Below are positions 43,133 to 51,783 of a DNA stretch of 64,000 nt, in pieces. The stretch spans positions 1 to 64,000 of the forward strand of contig JAKADK010000004.1 of the NCBI GenBank assembly GCA_021820665.1. Direction: 5' to 3'. Position 1 is the stretch's first letter; each line of letters begins with the position of its first letter. The notes beneath the pieces were generated by a model, which was not told the origin of the DNA, ran no database searches, and worked only from the letters and a program-made list of their open reading frames with translations. Source of the stretch: Actinomycetes bacterium. GTDB lineage: Bacteria > Actinomycetota > Acidimicrobiia > Acidimicrobiales > RAAP-2. The translations under genes were made by a program, and so were the position numbers.

Positions 43133-45163
43133 TCAGACCCTCTGCCCCATCGGCTCCCAGCTCGCCTCGAGCACCGAGGGCGCCACGGGGCGGCCGAGGA
43201 GGAAGCCCTGGACGACGTCGTAGCCGAGCGACTGGACGATGGCGAGCTCAGCATCGGTCTCGATGCCCTCGGCCACGACCTCCATGCCCAGATCGTGGGC
43301 CAACCTGACCACGGCCTCCATGATGCGGGTGTCCCCGTGCTCCGCCACGTCCTGAACGAAGCTCCGGTCGACCTTCAACTGGTCCACCGGGAACCGGCGC
43401 AGGTAGGCGAGCGAGGAGTACCCGGTCCCGAAATCGTCGATCGACAGGCGGACCCCGAGCTCCCTCACCTCGCGAAGGACCACGGCGAAGTCGTCACGAC
43501 GATCCTGGCCGCGACGCGCCGCCGGATCACCGAGCAGCGCGCTCTCGGTGATCTCGAGCACGAGCGACCCCGGCGGCATTCCGGTGCCGGCCAGGATGCC
43601 GGCGACCTTCCGGACGAAGCCACGTCCCTCGAGCTGACGGCCCGAGACGTTCACGGAGATCTGCGGCACCGAGCCCAGGCAGGCGCTCCACTGGACCGCC
43701 TGCCGGCACGCCTCCTCCATGACCCAGCTCCCGACGGCATCCATGAGCCCGGACTCCTCGGCCGCCGGGATGAAGTCGAGGGGAGGGATGGCACCGTGCT
43801 CGGGGTGGTCCCAGCGGAGCAACGCTTCGAACCCGACCACCTCGTGGCCCAGCGGGCGGCACAGAGGCTGGTAGGCGAGCCGGAGCTCCGACTCCTGCAG
43901 CGCTCGGCGGAGATCGCTCGCCACGACGAAGCGGACGGGCGCCTGGGCTTCGTCGGCCAGTACCACGGCCACGCGGTCCCGGCCGGCCCGCTTGGCCGTG
44001 TACATCGCCTCGTCCGCACGAGCGAGGACCTCCTCGGCGCTCCGCCCCGGCTCGGAGACGACGGCCACCCCGAGACTGGCCGTCGCGTAGAGGACCTGCC
44101 CGTCGATGTCGATCGGCGCGCTGATCGCCTGGTGGAGCCGGTTTGCCAGGAGGTCGGCCTGGGCTGCCGCCGGACCGATCCGCTCGAAGAGGACGACGAA
44201 CTCGTCCCCGCCGAACCGGGAGACCAGGTCGCCGGGCCGGATCTGCTCCACGAGGCGGTCGGCTACGGCGCGCAGCAGGCGATCACCCGTGTGGTGGCCG
44301 AGGACGTCGTTGATGGCCTTGAAGTTGTCGAGATCCACGAACATCACGGCCAGCCGGTTCGAGCTGTTGCCGAGGTGCGCCACTGCGCGCTCCAGCCGTT
44401 CCGTCAGCACCGACCGGTTGACGAGATTGGTGAGCGGGTCGTGGGATGCCAGGTAGTGGAGGCGTTCGTTCAGCTCGGCCAGCTGGTCGTCGTAGCGCTT
44501 GGCCATCCCGACCAGTGCCGAGTCGCAGCTGGCCCGCACCACGGTGAGAGCCTCGGACAGGACGCCCGGCGAGACACCGAGCCGTCCTGCCTCCTCGGCC
44601 AGCACCGAGCAGGTGGTGTCCCGCCACCACAGGTTCAACTTGGTGAGCAGGGTGACCGAGAGCCGGCCCCCGCCGGCAGCCGGGCCCGTGGCCGGTTCGC
44701 CGCTCGGAGCTGCGTTCCCCGGTGGCGGTCCGCCGTCAGGTCCGGCCGGCACCCCGGTCCGCTCCGGCACCCCGCGCGTGCCCTCGCCCGCACGGGCGTT
44801 CCGGGTGGCGGCGTGGTCCTGCTCCCTCACCGCTTGGGTCCCCAGCGAGTCGATGTACTCCCGCTCCCGCCGATCGGCGCTCTCGCCGGTCCGGAGCCAG
44901 TGGACGATGGCGTGGACGGCCAGCTCCGTGACATCCCAACCGGCCACCATCCCCGAGTCCTGCGTTGCCGAGATCCCGGTGGCCCGCTCGTAGCGGTCCT
45001 TGCATCGTGCGAGGATGTCGGCGGTGCGCGCTGCGAGGGCGTCGCCGAGGAGCACCCGTTCCCGGGTGATCACCTCAGAGGCGGCCAGACTCCCGCCGTC
45101 GCCGCCGTCGCCGTCGCTGGTGGCCGCCGTGTCCTCTCCCGGCATGCTTGCCACTGCGTTCAC
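43133..45163 (-). CDS. GGDEF-EAL cyclic-di-GMP protein
   Basis: 676 residues from GTG 45163 (GGAGGGGGTG upstream; ATG 45145 is an alternative). Residues about 20-285 are helical, with an unrecognised, possibly sensory region broken by a Gly/Pro linker. The GGDEF domain (about 290-420) has the intact motif RFGGDEFVV and HDPLTNLVNRSVL. The EAL domain (about 425-670) keeps FEALLRW, EITESALLG, IDDFGTGYSSLAYL, KVDRSFVQD, EGIET and QGFLLGRP. Both a diguanylate cyclase and a phosphodiesterase activity are possible. No transmembrane helix is visible, so it is likely cytoplasmic. Confidence 0.92.
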   Translation of the reverse strand: MNAVASMPGEDTAATSDGDGGDGGSLAASEVITRERVLLGDALAARTADILARCKDRYERATGISATQDSGMVAGWDVTELAVHAIVHWLRTGESADRREREYIDSLGTQAVREQDHAATRNARAGEGTRGVPERTGVPAGPDGGPPPGNAAPSGEPATGPAAGGGRLSVTLLTKLNLWWRDTTCSVLAEEAGRLGVSPGVLSEALTVVRASCDSALVGMAKRYDDQLAELNERLHYLASHDPLTNLVNRSVLTERLERAVAHLGNSSNRLAVMFVDLDNFKAINDVLGHHTGDRLLRAVADRLVEQIRPGDLVSRFGGDEFVVLFERIGPAAAQADLLANRLHQAISAPIDIDGQVLYATASLGVAVVSEPGRSAEEVLARADEAMYTAKRAGRDRVAVVLADEAQAPVRFVVASDLRRALQESELRLAYQPLCRPLGHEVVGFEALLRWDHPEHGAIPPLDFIPAAEESGLMDAVGSWVMEEACRQAVQWSACLGSVPQISVNVSGRQLEGRGFVRKVAGILAGTGMPPGSLVLEITESALLGDPAARRGQDRRDDFAVVLREVRELGVRLSIDDFGTGYSSLAYLRRFPVDQLKVDRSFVQDVAEHGDTRIMEAVVRLAHDLGMEVVAEGIETDAELAIVQSLGYDVVQGFLLGRPVAPSVLEASWEPMGQRV

Positions 45164-45368
45164 CCTGCCCACCCCCTCCACTTTCCCGCCTCCCGCCGGA
45201 TGCCCACACCCGGCGCCCTCGGACGTTCCCGGCGCCCGATGTCTTCGTGAGGACCGATGACCTGTCACGAGGGACATCGGCATCTGAGGCGATGAACTGA
45301 AGGCTCGGCCATGCCTGCGCGGGCGCGGGCGCGGGAAGCCGAAGCGGCTCGCTGGCGTTGCACTGCCC

Positions 45369-46448
45369 ATGGTGCCTCTCTCCGTCCTCGAGCTCTCGAC
45401 CATCGTGGCGGGGTCGACGCCGGCCCAGGCGCTGGCCGAGACGACCGAGCTGGCCCGTGTCGTCGAGCGTCTGGGCTACCGGCGACTGTGGGTGGCAGAG
45501 CACCACGGCATGCCGGCGGTCGCCAGCTCCGCACCTCCCGTGCTCATCGCCCACCTGGCGGCGGCCACGTCGTCGCTGCGGGTCGGATCGGGTGGCGTCA
45601 TGCTCCCCAACCATGCGCCACTGGTGGTCGCCGAGCAGTTCGGCACCCTTGAGGCCCTCCACCCAGGCCGGATCGACCTCGGGCTCGGGCGGGCCCCCGG
45701 CACCGATCCGGCAACGGCCCGCGCGCTCCGGCGCCGCGCCGACCTGGACGTCGACAGCTTCCCCGAAGACGTGGTCGAGCTCATCGGGTACCTGATCGAC
45801 GCCGAACCGGTCCCCGGTCGCCCGGTGTCCGTCCCCGGTCGCGGGTACCTCCCGGAGGTCTGGCTCCTCGGGTCCTCCCTCTACAGCGCCCAACTGGCCG
45901 GCATGCTGGGCCTGCCGTTCTCCTTCGCCTACCACTTCAGCCCGAAGCAGCTCGACCCTGCACTGGCCACCTACCGGGCGTCGTTCCGACCGTCGGTCCT
46001 CCTCGACACGCCGCGAGCCATGGTGGCGGTGTCGGTCCTGTGCGCGCCCGACACCGACGAGGCGCGGTGGCTGTCGGGTCCGGCCGCCCTGGCCATCCTC
46101 CAGATGCACCAGGGCCGGCGGGGACCGCTCGTCACCCCGGAGGAAGCGGCAGCGTACCCGTTCACCCGGGCCGAGACCGAGCTGGTCGAGGGCGTGATGG
46201 CCACCCACGTGATCGGTGATCCCGACGCCGTCGTCCGCGGGCTCGCCGATCTGGTCGACCGCACGGCGGCCGACGAGCTCATGGTGTCGACCCGCGCCCA
46301 TTCCCTCGACGTCCGGGCCCGCTCGCTCACGCTCGTGGCGCAGCAGTGGGAGCGGTGCCAGGAGTCGCGACAGGGCCAGACCGGAGCCGGGGTCGGGACT
46401 GGCACGGAGCGGACCGGGGACACTGCGGTACGCGTCCCCACCCCGTAG
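45369..46448 (+). CDS. Luciferase-like monooxygenase, MsnO8-type
   Basis: 359 residues. The start [13 protein letters not shown], then [39 protein letters not shown] and [17 protein letters not shown] are the markers of the MsnO8 LLM group of flavin-dependent monooxygenases. The [20 protein letters not shown] end is typical. The last 30 residues are Gly/Thr/Arg-rich and end inside a tandem duplication. Cofactor (FMN or F420) and substrate are not determined by sequence. Confidence 0.88.
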   Translation: MVPLSVLELSTIVAGSTPAQALAETTELARVVERLGYRRLWVAEHHGMPAVASSAPPVLIAHLAAATSSLRVGSGGVMLPNHAPLVVAEQFGTLEALHPGRIDLGLGRAPGTDPATARALRRRADLDVDSFPEDVVELIGYLIDAEPVPGRPVSVPGRGYLPEVWLLGSSLYSAQLAGMLGLPFSFAYHFSPKQLDPALATYRASFRPSVLLDTPRAMVAVSVLCAPDTDEARWLSGPAALAILQMHQGRRGPLVTPEEAAAYPFTRAETELVEGVMATHVIGDPDAVVRGLADLVDRTAADELMVSTRAHSLDVRARSLTLVAQQWERCQESRQGQTGAGVGTGTERTGDTAVRVPTP

Positions 46449-46523
46449 AGCCCGGCGTTCCCGCCCCGTAGAGCCCGGCATTCCTGCCCGGTGCACCCGG
46501 CGGCACCCGGCGGCACCCGGCGG
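46441..46523 (+). repeat. Two tandem repeats between the luciferase-like gene and the helicase gene
   Basis: A 23-bp unit beginning CCCCGTAGAGCCCGGC occurs at 46441-46463 and 46464-46486, the first copy containing the stop codon. A 10-bp unit CACCCGGCGG follows three times at 46494-46523 and directly abuts the helicase -10 box. Confidence 0.88.
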
Positions 46524-46535
46524 TACGGTGGCACG
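46524..46535 (+). promoter_or_regulatory. -10 box of the UvrD-like helicase gene
   Basis: TACGGT (46524-46529), six bases, then ATG 46536. It fixes the helicase start over a GTG 45 bases upstream that would read through the 10-bp repeat. Confidence 0.6.
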
Positions 46536-49361
46536 ATGACCATCCCCGGTCCTCCGTCCCTCGGCCGCGGTGTGGTCGTGAGGCCGGGGGCGCCGGCGCC
46601 GAGCCCCTGGGCCCGCTGCCCCCGGATCTCCGTCGGTGAGACCGAGCTGGCCGTCCCGGGCCCGGTCATCGACCAGCTCCACCAGGCATGGACGGCCCGG
46701 CGGGCCGTGGTGGTGGAGCTTGGCGTCGACGATGCAACGCTGCGGGCACCCGAGCGCTGGTCGGGGGAGCCCCACCTCCTCGACCCGACCTTCGAGCTCG
46801 GCCGCGAACGGCTGCACTTCCTCGTGTGGGCCAACAACTACGACGGTCGGCCACGCGAGCCCCGGTGGTGGCATGCCACCAAGGCGGCAAGGGCGTGGGC
46901 CCGGTACGGCGCCCGTCCCGGCGGTCCGGCAGACCTCCTCCTCGCCGACGGGACGGCGGTGCTTGTCGACGGTGGCCCGTCATCGGTTCCCCTGGTACCC
47001 CCGGGGGTGGTGGTCCGCCACTGGTGGGCCCGGTCCCCCGGCACCGGAGCACGTGGTGCCCCCCGAGCATCCCTCGCCCCGGAGCGCACCGGGTTGGATG
47101 TGCCGGGGCCAGCAGGGATACGCCTGGCACCCGATCAGCTCCGGACGGTGCTCCACGACGGAGGCGCGGTCCGCGTCATCGCCCCGGCGGGCTCGGGAAA
47201 GACGACCGTCCTGACCGAACGGCTCCGCCATCTCGTGTCAGAGCGGCACGTCGACCCGGAGTCGATCACGGTCCTGGCCTACAACACGAAGGCCGCCGAC
47301 GAGCTGCGCTCGCGGTCCGCCGACCTCCTTCCCGCCCCGAAACGCACGATCCGGACCATCCACAGCTTCGCCCTGGAGGTCTGCCAGCTCGCTGCGCCTT
47401 CGGCCATCCGGGTGGTCGACGAACCGCACGCCCGTGCCCTCGTCGAGGAGGTCTTCGACGTCCGGCACCATGCCAACACGGACACGATCGCCCCCTACCT
47501 CGCTGGGCTGGCGGCGATCCGGCTCCAGCTCGCCGACCCGGGCGCCGTCGAGGCCGACCTCCCCGACGCGCCGGGCCTAGCCGCCGGGTTCGGCCACTAC
47601 CGGGAGGCGCTGGCCGCCCGGGGACTGGTCGACTACGACGAGCAGATCTACCGGGCGATCGCCGTACTGCTCGCCGATCCCGACCTCCGGAGGCGTGCTC
47701 AGGAGCGATGCCGTCTGCTGCTCGTCGACGAGTTCCAGGACCTGAACCCCGCCCACCTGCTGCTGATCCGGTTGGTGAGCGCCCCCGCCTACGAGTGCTT
47801 CGGCGTCGGCGACGACGACCAGGTGATCTACGGCTATGCCGGTGCGACCCCCGAGTTCCTCCTGCACTTCGACCGGTACTTCCCCTGCGCCGCCGAGCAC
47901 GCGCTCGAGGTCAACTACCGGTGCCCTCCTGCCGTCGTCGACGCCGCTCGGCACCTTCTCTCCTATAACCGGCGGAGAGTCCCGAAGACCATCCGGGCCA
48001 CCAAGGACACCCCCGACGCCGAGGCGATGCCCGGAGCCGGCGGCCGCCCGCTCGTCGTGCACCTCGAACCGGGTACCGAGCTCGCCCCCGCTGCCGTGGC
48101 TCAGATCCGGTCGTGGCTCGTCGACGACGGGATCGCTCCCGACGACGTGGCCGTGCTCGCCCGCGTGAGCTCCGTGCTCCTTCCGGTCCAGCTCGGTTGC
48201 GCCGAAGCGGGGATCCCGACGACCAGGCCGCTCGGTCCGGACGTCCTCCGCCGGACCGGGATCCGCACCGCCTTGGCCTACCTCCGTATCGGGATGGCTC
48301 CGGGTGCGATCGCGCCCGACGATCTCCGGGAGACCATCCGGCGGCCGTCGCGGGGTCTCTCCCCCCGGACGGTGGACTCCGTGGCCCGCCGTCCCACGAC
48401 GAGCCTCCCCGAGTTGCGCCGGCGCGCCGGCCGCATGCCGGAGAAGGACGGCGCCAAGCTGGCCGGCTACGTCTCCGACCTGGAACAGGTGGCCGCCGCT
48501 TGCAGGCGGTCGACGCCAGAGGCACTGGAGGTCGTCTGGCGGGGGATCGGCCTCGGTGACTCGCTCGACGTCCTCGACGCCTCACGAAACGATGCCGACC
48601 GCTCGACGCACGTCGACGACCTCGTGGCGTTGGCCTCGGTGGCCGCTTTGCACCCGGACGTCGGCACGTTCGAGTCGTGGCTCCGGACAGCACTCGGCAG
48701 CAGGGACGCCGCCGGTGACACGGTGGGCCGTGCCAGGGACGCCGCCGGTGACACGGCGGGCCGGGTCCATCTCTCCACAATCCACCGAGTGAAGGGCAGA
48801 GAATGGCCTCGAGTCGTGGTCTACGGGGTGTCCGCCGGGATCCTGCCGCACCGGCAGGCCCAGGACGTGGAAGAGGAGCGTCGGATCTTCCACGTAGCGA
48901 TCACACGCGCCCGGCACCAGGTCGTGGTCATGGCCGACCGCGAGGCACCCTCGGCGTTCCTGGCGGAACTGGACGGATCGCGAGCCCGGCCGCCGGCGGC
49001 CGCACCCGGCGAGGGCGGTCGCCCTCCTCCGGCCGGCACGAGGCGGACCTCCGACCCGCGTCGATCCTCCGGGTCGGGCCGGTCCAGCGCCGACGGGCGG
49101 CGACGCGCCGCCGGAACGGTCTCCGGCGACCGACCGTCGGAGTCCGGTGAGGCCGGAGCGGCACTGCGGGCGTGGCGCCGGGAGGTGGCCCGGGCCGCCG
49201 GCCTCCCCGCCTACGTGGTGCTGAACGACGGCGAGCTCGACGGCATCGCCTCCCGACGGCCGACGACCATGGCCGAGCTAGCTGCCTGCCGGGGCATGGG
49301 CCCCATCCGCCTGGAGCGCTGGGGGGACGAGATCCTGGCCGTCCTGGCCGGATGCGGCTGA
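46536..49361 (+). CDS. UvrD/PcrA-type DNA helicase with C-terminal HRDC domain
   Basis: 941 residues. An N-terminal region of about 190 residues of unknown fold (ERLHFLVWANNYDGRPREP) precedes the helicase. Walker A APAGSGKTTVL (about 216), motif II LLLVDEFQDLNP, motif III-like GDDDQVIYGYAGATPEF, motif IV EVNYRCP, motif V STIHRVKGREWPRVVVYGV and motif VI IFHVAITRARHQVVVM are intact. A disordered Arg/Ser/Gly linker leads to an HRDC domain (LPAYVVLNDGELDGIASRRP). It is a 3'-5' SF1 helicase for DNA repair, of the actinobacterial UvrD2 type (UvrD2 also has HRDC). An in-frame 33-bp duplication repeats RDAAGDTxGRx. Confidence 0.92.
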   Translation: MTIPGPPSLGRGVVVRPGAPAPSPWARCPRISVGETELAVPGPVIDQLHQAWTARRAVVVELGVDDATLRAPERWSGEPHLLDPTFELGRERLHFLVWANNYDGRPREPRWWHATKAARAWARYGARPGGPADLLLADGTAVLVDGGPSSVPLVPPGVVVRHWWARSPGTGARGAPRASLAPERTGLDVPGPAGIRLAPDQLRTVLHDGGAVRVIAPAGSGKTTVLTERLRHLVSERHVDPESITVLAYNTKAADELRSRSADLLPAPKRTIRTIHSFALEVCQLAAPSAIRVVDEPHARALVEEVFDVRHHANTDTIAPYLAGLAAIRLQLADPGAVEADLPDAPGLAAGFGHYREALAARGLVDYDEQIYRAIAVLLADPDLRRRAQERCRLLLVDEFQDLNPAHLLLIRLVSAPAYECFGVGDDDQVIYGYAGATPEFLLHFDRYFPCAAEHALEVNYRCPPAVVDAARHLLSYNRRRVPKTIRATKDTPDAEAMPGAGGRPLVVHLEPGTELAPAAVAQIRSWLVDDGIAPDDVAVLARVSSVLLPVQLGCAEAGIPTTRPLGPDVLRRTGIRTALAYLRIGMAPGAIAPDDLRETIRRPSRGLSPRTVDSVARRPTTSLPELRRRAGRMPEKDGAKLAGYVSDLEQVAAACRRSTPEALEVVWRGIGLGDSLDVLDASRNDADRSTHVDDLVALASVAALHPDVGTFESWLRTALGSRDAAGDTVGRARDAAGDTAGRVHLSTIHRVKGREWPRVVVYGVSAGILPHRQAQDVEEERRIFHVAITRARHQVVVMADREAPSAFLAELDGSRARPPAAAPGEGGRPPPAGTRRTSDPRRSSGSGRSSADGRRRAAGTVSGDRPSESGEAGAALRAWRREVARAAGLPAYVVLNDGELDGIASRRPTTMAELAACRGMGPIRLERWGDEILAVLAGCG
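48701..48766 (+). repeat. 33-bp in-frame duplication inside the helicase gene
   Basis: Two copies of a 33-base unit starting CAGGGACGCCGCCGGTGACA (48701-48733, 48734-48766). It inserts a second 11-residue RDAAGDTxGRx block just before helicase motif V, a rare coding-region case among the tandem duplications here. Confidence 0.88.
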
Positions 49362-49511
49362 CCCGCACACGAGCCGACCGATAGCGGGTCGCGGCGGGTC
49401 GCCGACCACCCTCGGGGCCGCGGACTGGCTAACGTGCCTCCCGGCCGGTGGGGAAGGTGATACGACCGCCGCCTGCCCACCAGGATCCGACCGACAACGA
49501 AGGAGCTCGTG

Positions 49512-50774
49512 ATGAGTCGAAGCGCCGGCCTGCGCTTTCGTGCGACGCCGGCACACCACTGGGTGAGATGGATCGTGCTCACCGTGTGTGCCCTCGTCGT
49601 CATCGTCGTCGTCTTCGGGGCCGTCCAGCTGGCGGGGGGGACACCCAAGCCGAAGCTGAGCGGCGCACTGCCGGCGTCCCTCACGAAGGTACCCGAGCCG
49701 CCAGGCGGGGCGCTCCCGTGGCCGACGACCGGTGAGGCCGGGATGGAGATCCCCGGCGTCGTGACGTTCCCGCCGGTCGGGCCCACCTCGCCAGTGCCCA
49801 TCGCCAGCATCACGAAGTTGATGACCACGTTGGTCCTGCTCAAGGACCACCCGTTGCAGCCCGGACAACAGGGTCCGACCATCACGGTCACAGCGCCCGT
49901 GATGACGGAGTACGCGGCCGACCTGGCCAACCACGACTCCTTGATCCCACTCACCCTCGGCGAGCAGCTGACCGAGTACCAGGCCATCGAAGCCATGCTC
50001 GTCCCGTCGGCCGACGACGTCGCCCAGCTCGTGGCCCAGTGGGATGCGGGCAGCGAAGCCGCCTTCATCGCGAAGATGAACGCCCAGGCCAAGAGCTGGG
50101 GGATGAGCGGCACCACCTTCGCCGGCGTGAGCGGCGTCGCCACCGGGTCGGTGAGCACCGTTCCCGACCTGCTCGAGCTGGGCCAAAAGGCCATGGCGAA
50201 CCCAATCATCCGGTCGGTCGTGGCCCTGCCGTCGGTCACGCTGCCCGGCTCGCCGAAGCCCTATCCGACGTACAACTTCGCCCTCGACGAGGACGGCATC
50301 GTCGGGATCAAGACCGGCTCGGACGCGGCGGCTGGAGGATGCTTCCTCTTCGCCGCCAACGTGAAGGTCGCCGGGTCCTACAAGCTCGTCTACGGCGTGG
50401 TCCTCGGCCAGCAGAGCAGGACAAGCACCCTGGACAAGGCGCTGTCGGTCGCCACCAACCTGATCGTCGCCCTCCGCCGGGTGCTGGGCGGGATCACCCT
50501 GCTCCACACCGGCCAGCACGTCGGGGAGCTGCGGCCCGCCTGGACGTCGCCGGTGCCCCTGGAGACCACGGGAGGAGTGACCGTCATCGCCGCTCCCGGC
50601 ACGCGGGTGAAGACCTCCCTGCACGTGGTCAAGCTCCCGAGCGGGGTCATTCCGACCGGCTTCGCCGTTGGCCAGCTGGTGATCCACGCGGGGCTCCAGA
50701 CCGCCCGGGTGGACGTCGTCACCACTCGTTCACTCTCTCCCCCGTCGCTCACCTGGCGCCTCCTTCACGGCTAG
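49512..50774 (+). CDS. Membrane-anchored D-alanyl-D-alanine carboxypeptidase-like protein
   Basis: 420 residues from ATG 49512, with AAGGAG seven bases upstream. Residues 19-41 are a single membrane helix (WIVLTVCALVVIVVVFGAVQ), so the enzyme faces the outside. The S11 peptidase domain has SxxK as SITK (Ser99, Lys102) and KTG as IKTGSD. The third motif, normally S-x-N, reads S-A-D (PSADDVAQ), an Asn-to-Asp change. It would trim peptidoglycan pentapeptides if active. The C-terminal 120 residues form a beta-rich domain. Classified by PBP5/DacB similarity. Confidence 0.85.
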   Translation: MSRSAGLRFRATPAHHWVRWIVLTVCALVVIVVVFGAVQLAGGTPKPKLSGALPASLTKVPEPPGGALPWPTTGEAGMEIPGVVTFPPVGPTSPVPIASITKLMTTLVLLKDHPLQPGQQGPTITVTAPVMTEYAADLANHDSLIPLTLGEQLTEYQAIEAMLVPSADDVAQLVAQWDAGSEAAFIAKMNAQAKSWGMSGTTFAGVSGVATGSVSTVPDLLELGQKAMANPIIRSVVALPSVTLPGSPKPYPTYNFALDEDGIVGIKTGSDAAAGGCFLFAANVKVAGSYKLVYGVVLGQQSRTSTLDKALSVATNLIVALRRVLGGITLLHTGQHVGELRPAWTSPVPLETTGGVTVIAAPGTRVKTSLHVVKLPSGVIPTGFAVGQLVIHAGLQTARVDVVTTRSLSPPSLTWRLLHG

Positions 50775-50780
50775 ACCCCC

Positions 50781-50810
50781 CGGGTCATCCGGGTCATCCG
50801 GGTCATCCGG
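50781..50810 (+). repeat. 9-bp tandem repeat just after the carboxypeptidase stop
   Basis: CGGGTCATC repeats three times plus a partial copy, beginning 6 bases after the TAG. It is non-coding and might lie in the 3' untranslated region. Confidence 0.88.
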
Positions 50811-50877
50811 CGGCTCGGCCGCGCCTCCCACCGTGCCGGCCGTCATCGACGGGACCTGCAGGCGCTACCGTGGGGCG

Positions 50878-51603
50878 ATGTCCTGTGACTGGGGTACCCT
50901 GGCCGCCACCATCACCGAGGCGCTCCATCTCGAGGTGCCGCCTGTGGCGATCACCTTTGCCGACGAGGTCCCAGACGGCGTTCCCTCGTTCGATGCGCCG
51001 ATGAGCGAACCCGCGGCGGACGGTCGTCGCGGCAGGGTGCCCGCCGGTTGCGTGTTCTGGGTGCACGCGCTGGCAACGACGTTCTCGACTGCGCCGGAGG
51101 ACCACGGCAACTGCAGTGTGGGATCGCTCACCCATGGCGTGAAGAGCGTCGACGAGGTCGCCGGGAACGACGACGTCGCGGCGTTGCTCAGTTCGGGATG
51201 GGTCACGATGGAGATGGTCCCGGGGATCCCGACGGTCACGGAGAGGCCGACGTCGATCGTCTACGGGCCACTGGCAGAAAGCCCGCTCGACCCCGATGTC
51301 GTGCTCCTGCGGGTCAACGGGCGCCAGCTGATGGTCCTGTCCGATGCCATTCCCCACCTCCAGATCGAAGGGAAGCCGCAGTGCCACATCGTCGCCGTCG
51401 CCAAGGAGCACGGCGTCTCGGCGGCGAGCGTCGGTTGCGCGCTGTCGCGGGCCCGGACGGGGATGCAGGCCCATGAGATGACCTGTGCGATTCCCGCCGG
51501 GGAGCTACCCGAGGTTGTCCGGCGGGTGGTGGCCACGGCCGAGGTCGACACGACGGTGGCACGGTACGCAGCGCGGGACGCGCGAAGGTTCGCCCCGTCC
51601 TGA
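50878..51603 (+). CDS. DUF169-family protein
   Basis: 241 residues from ATG 50878, six bases after TACCGT (50866-50871). Family features are LHLEVPPVAITFADEVPDGV near the start, AGCVFWVHA, GNCSVGSLTHG, IVYGPL, PQCHIVAVAKEH and a GCALSRARTGM segment. Conserved cysteines in these blocks suggest metal or cluster binding, as discussed for the DUF169 family, but the activity is not known. It is a stand-alone gene between the carboxypeptidase and the convergent acyl-CoA synthetase. Confidence 0.82.
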   Translation: MSCDWGTLAATITEALHLEVPPVAITFADEVPDGVPSFDAPMSEPAADGRRGRVPAGCVFWVHALATTFSTAPEDHGNCSVGSLTHGVKSVDEVAGNDDVAALLSSGWVTMEMVPGIPTVTERPTSIVYGPLAESPLDPDVVLLRVNGRQLMVLSDAIPHLQIEGKPQCHIVAVAKEHGVSAASVGCALSRARTGMQAHEMTCAIPAGELPEVVRRVVATAEVDTTVARYAARDARRFAPS

Positions 51604-51783
51604 CCGCCAGCCCGCGCGAGGTCGCCCGACGGGTCTTGCTCCCGGGTCGCCGCCACTCCCGCCTGGCCCCGCATGGTGACCCCACGGCAGACCAGGGCCC
51701 GGACGTCCTGGCCCGAGCACGGGGTCGGTGGCGGGAGATCCTCGAACTGTTGCCGCCCCCCGCAGCACAACCCAACCGGGCAG

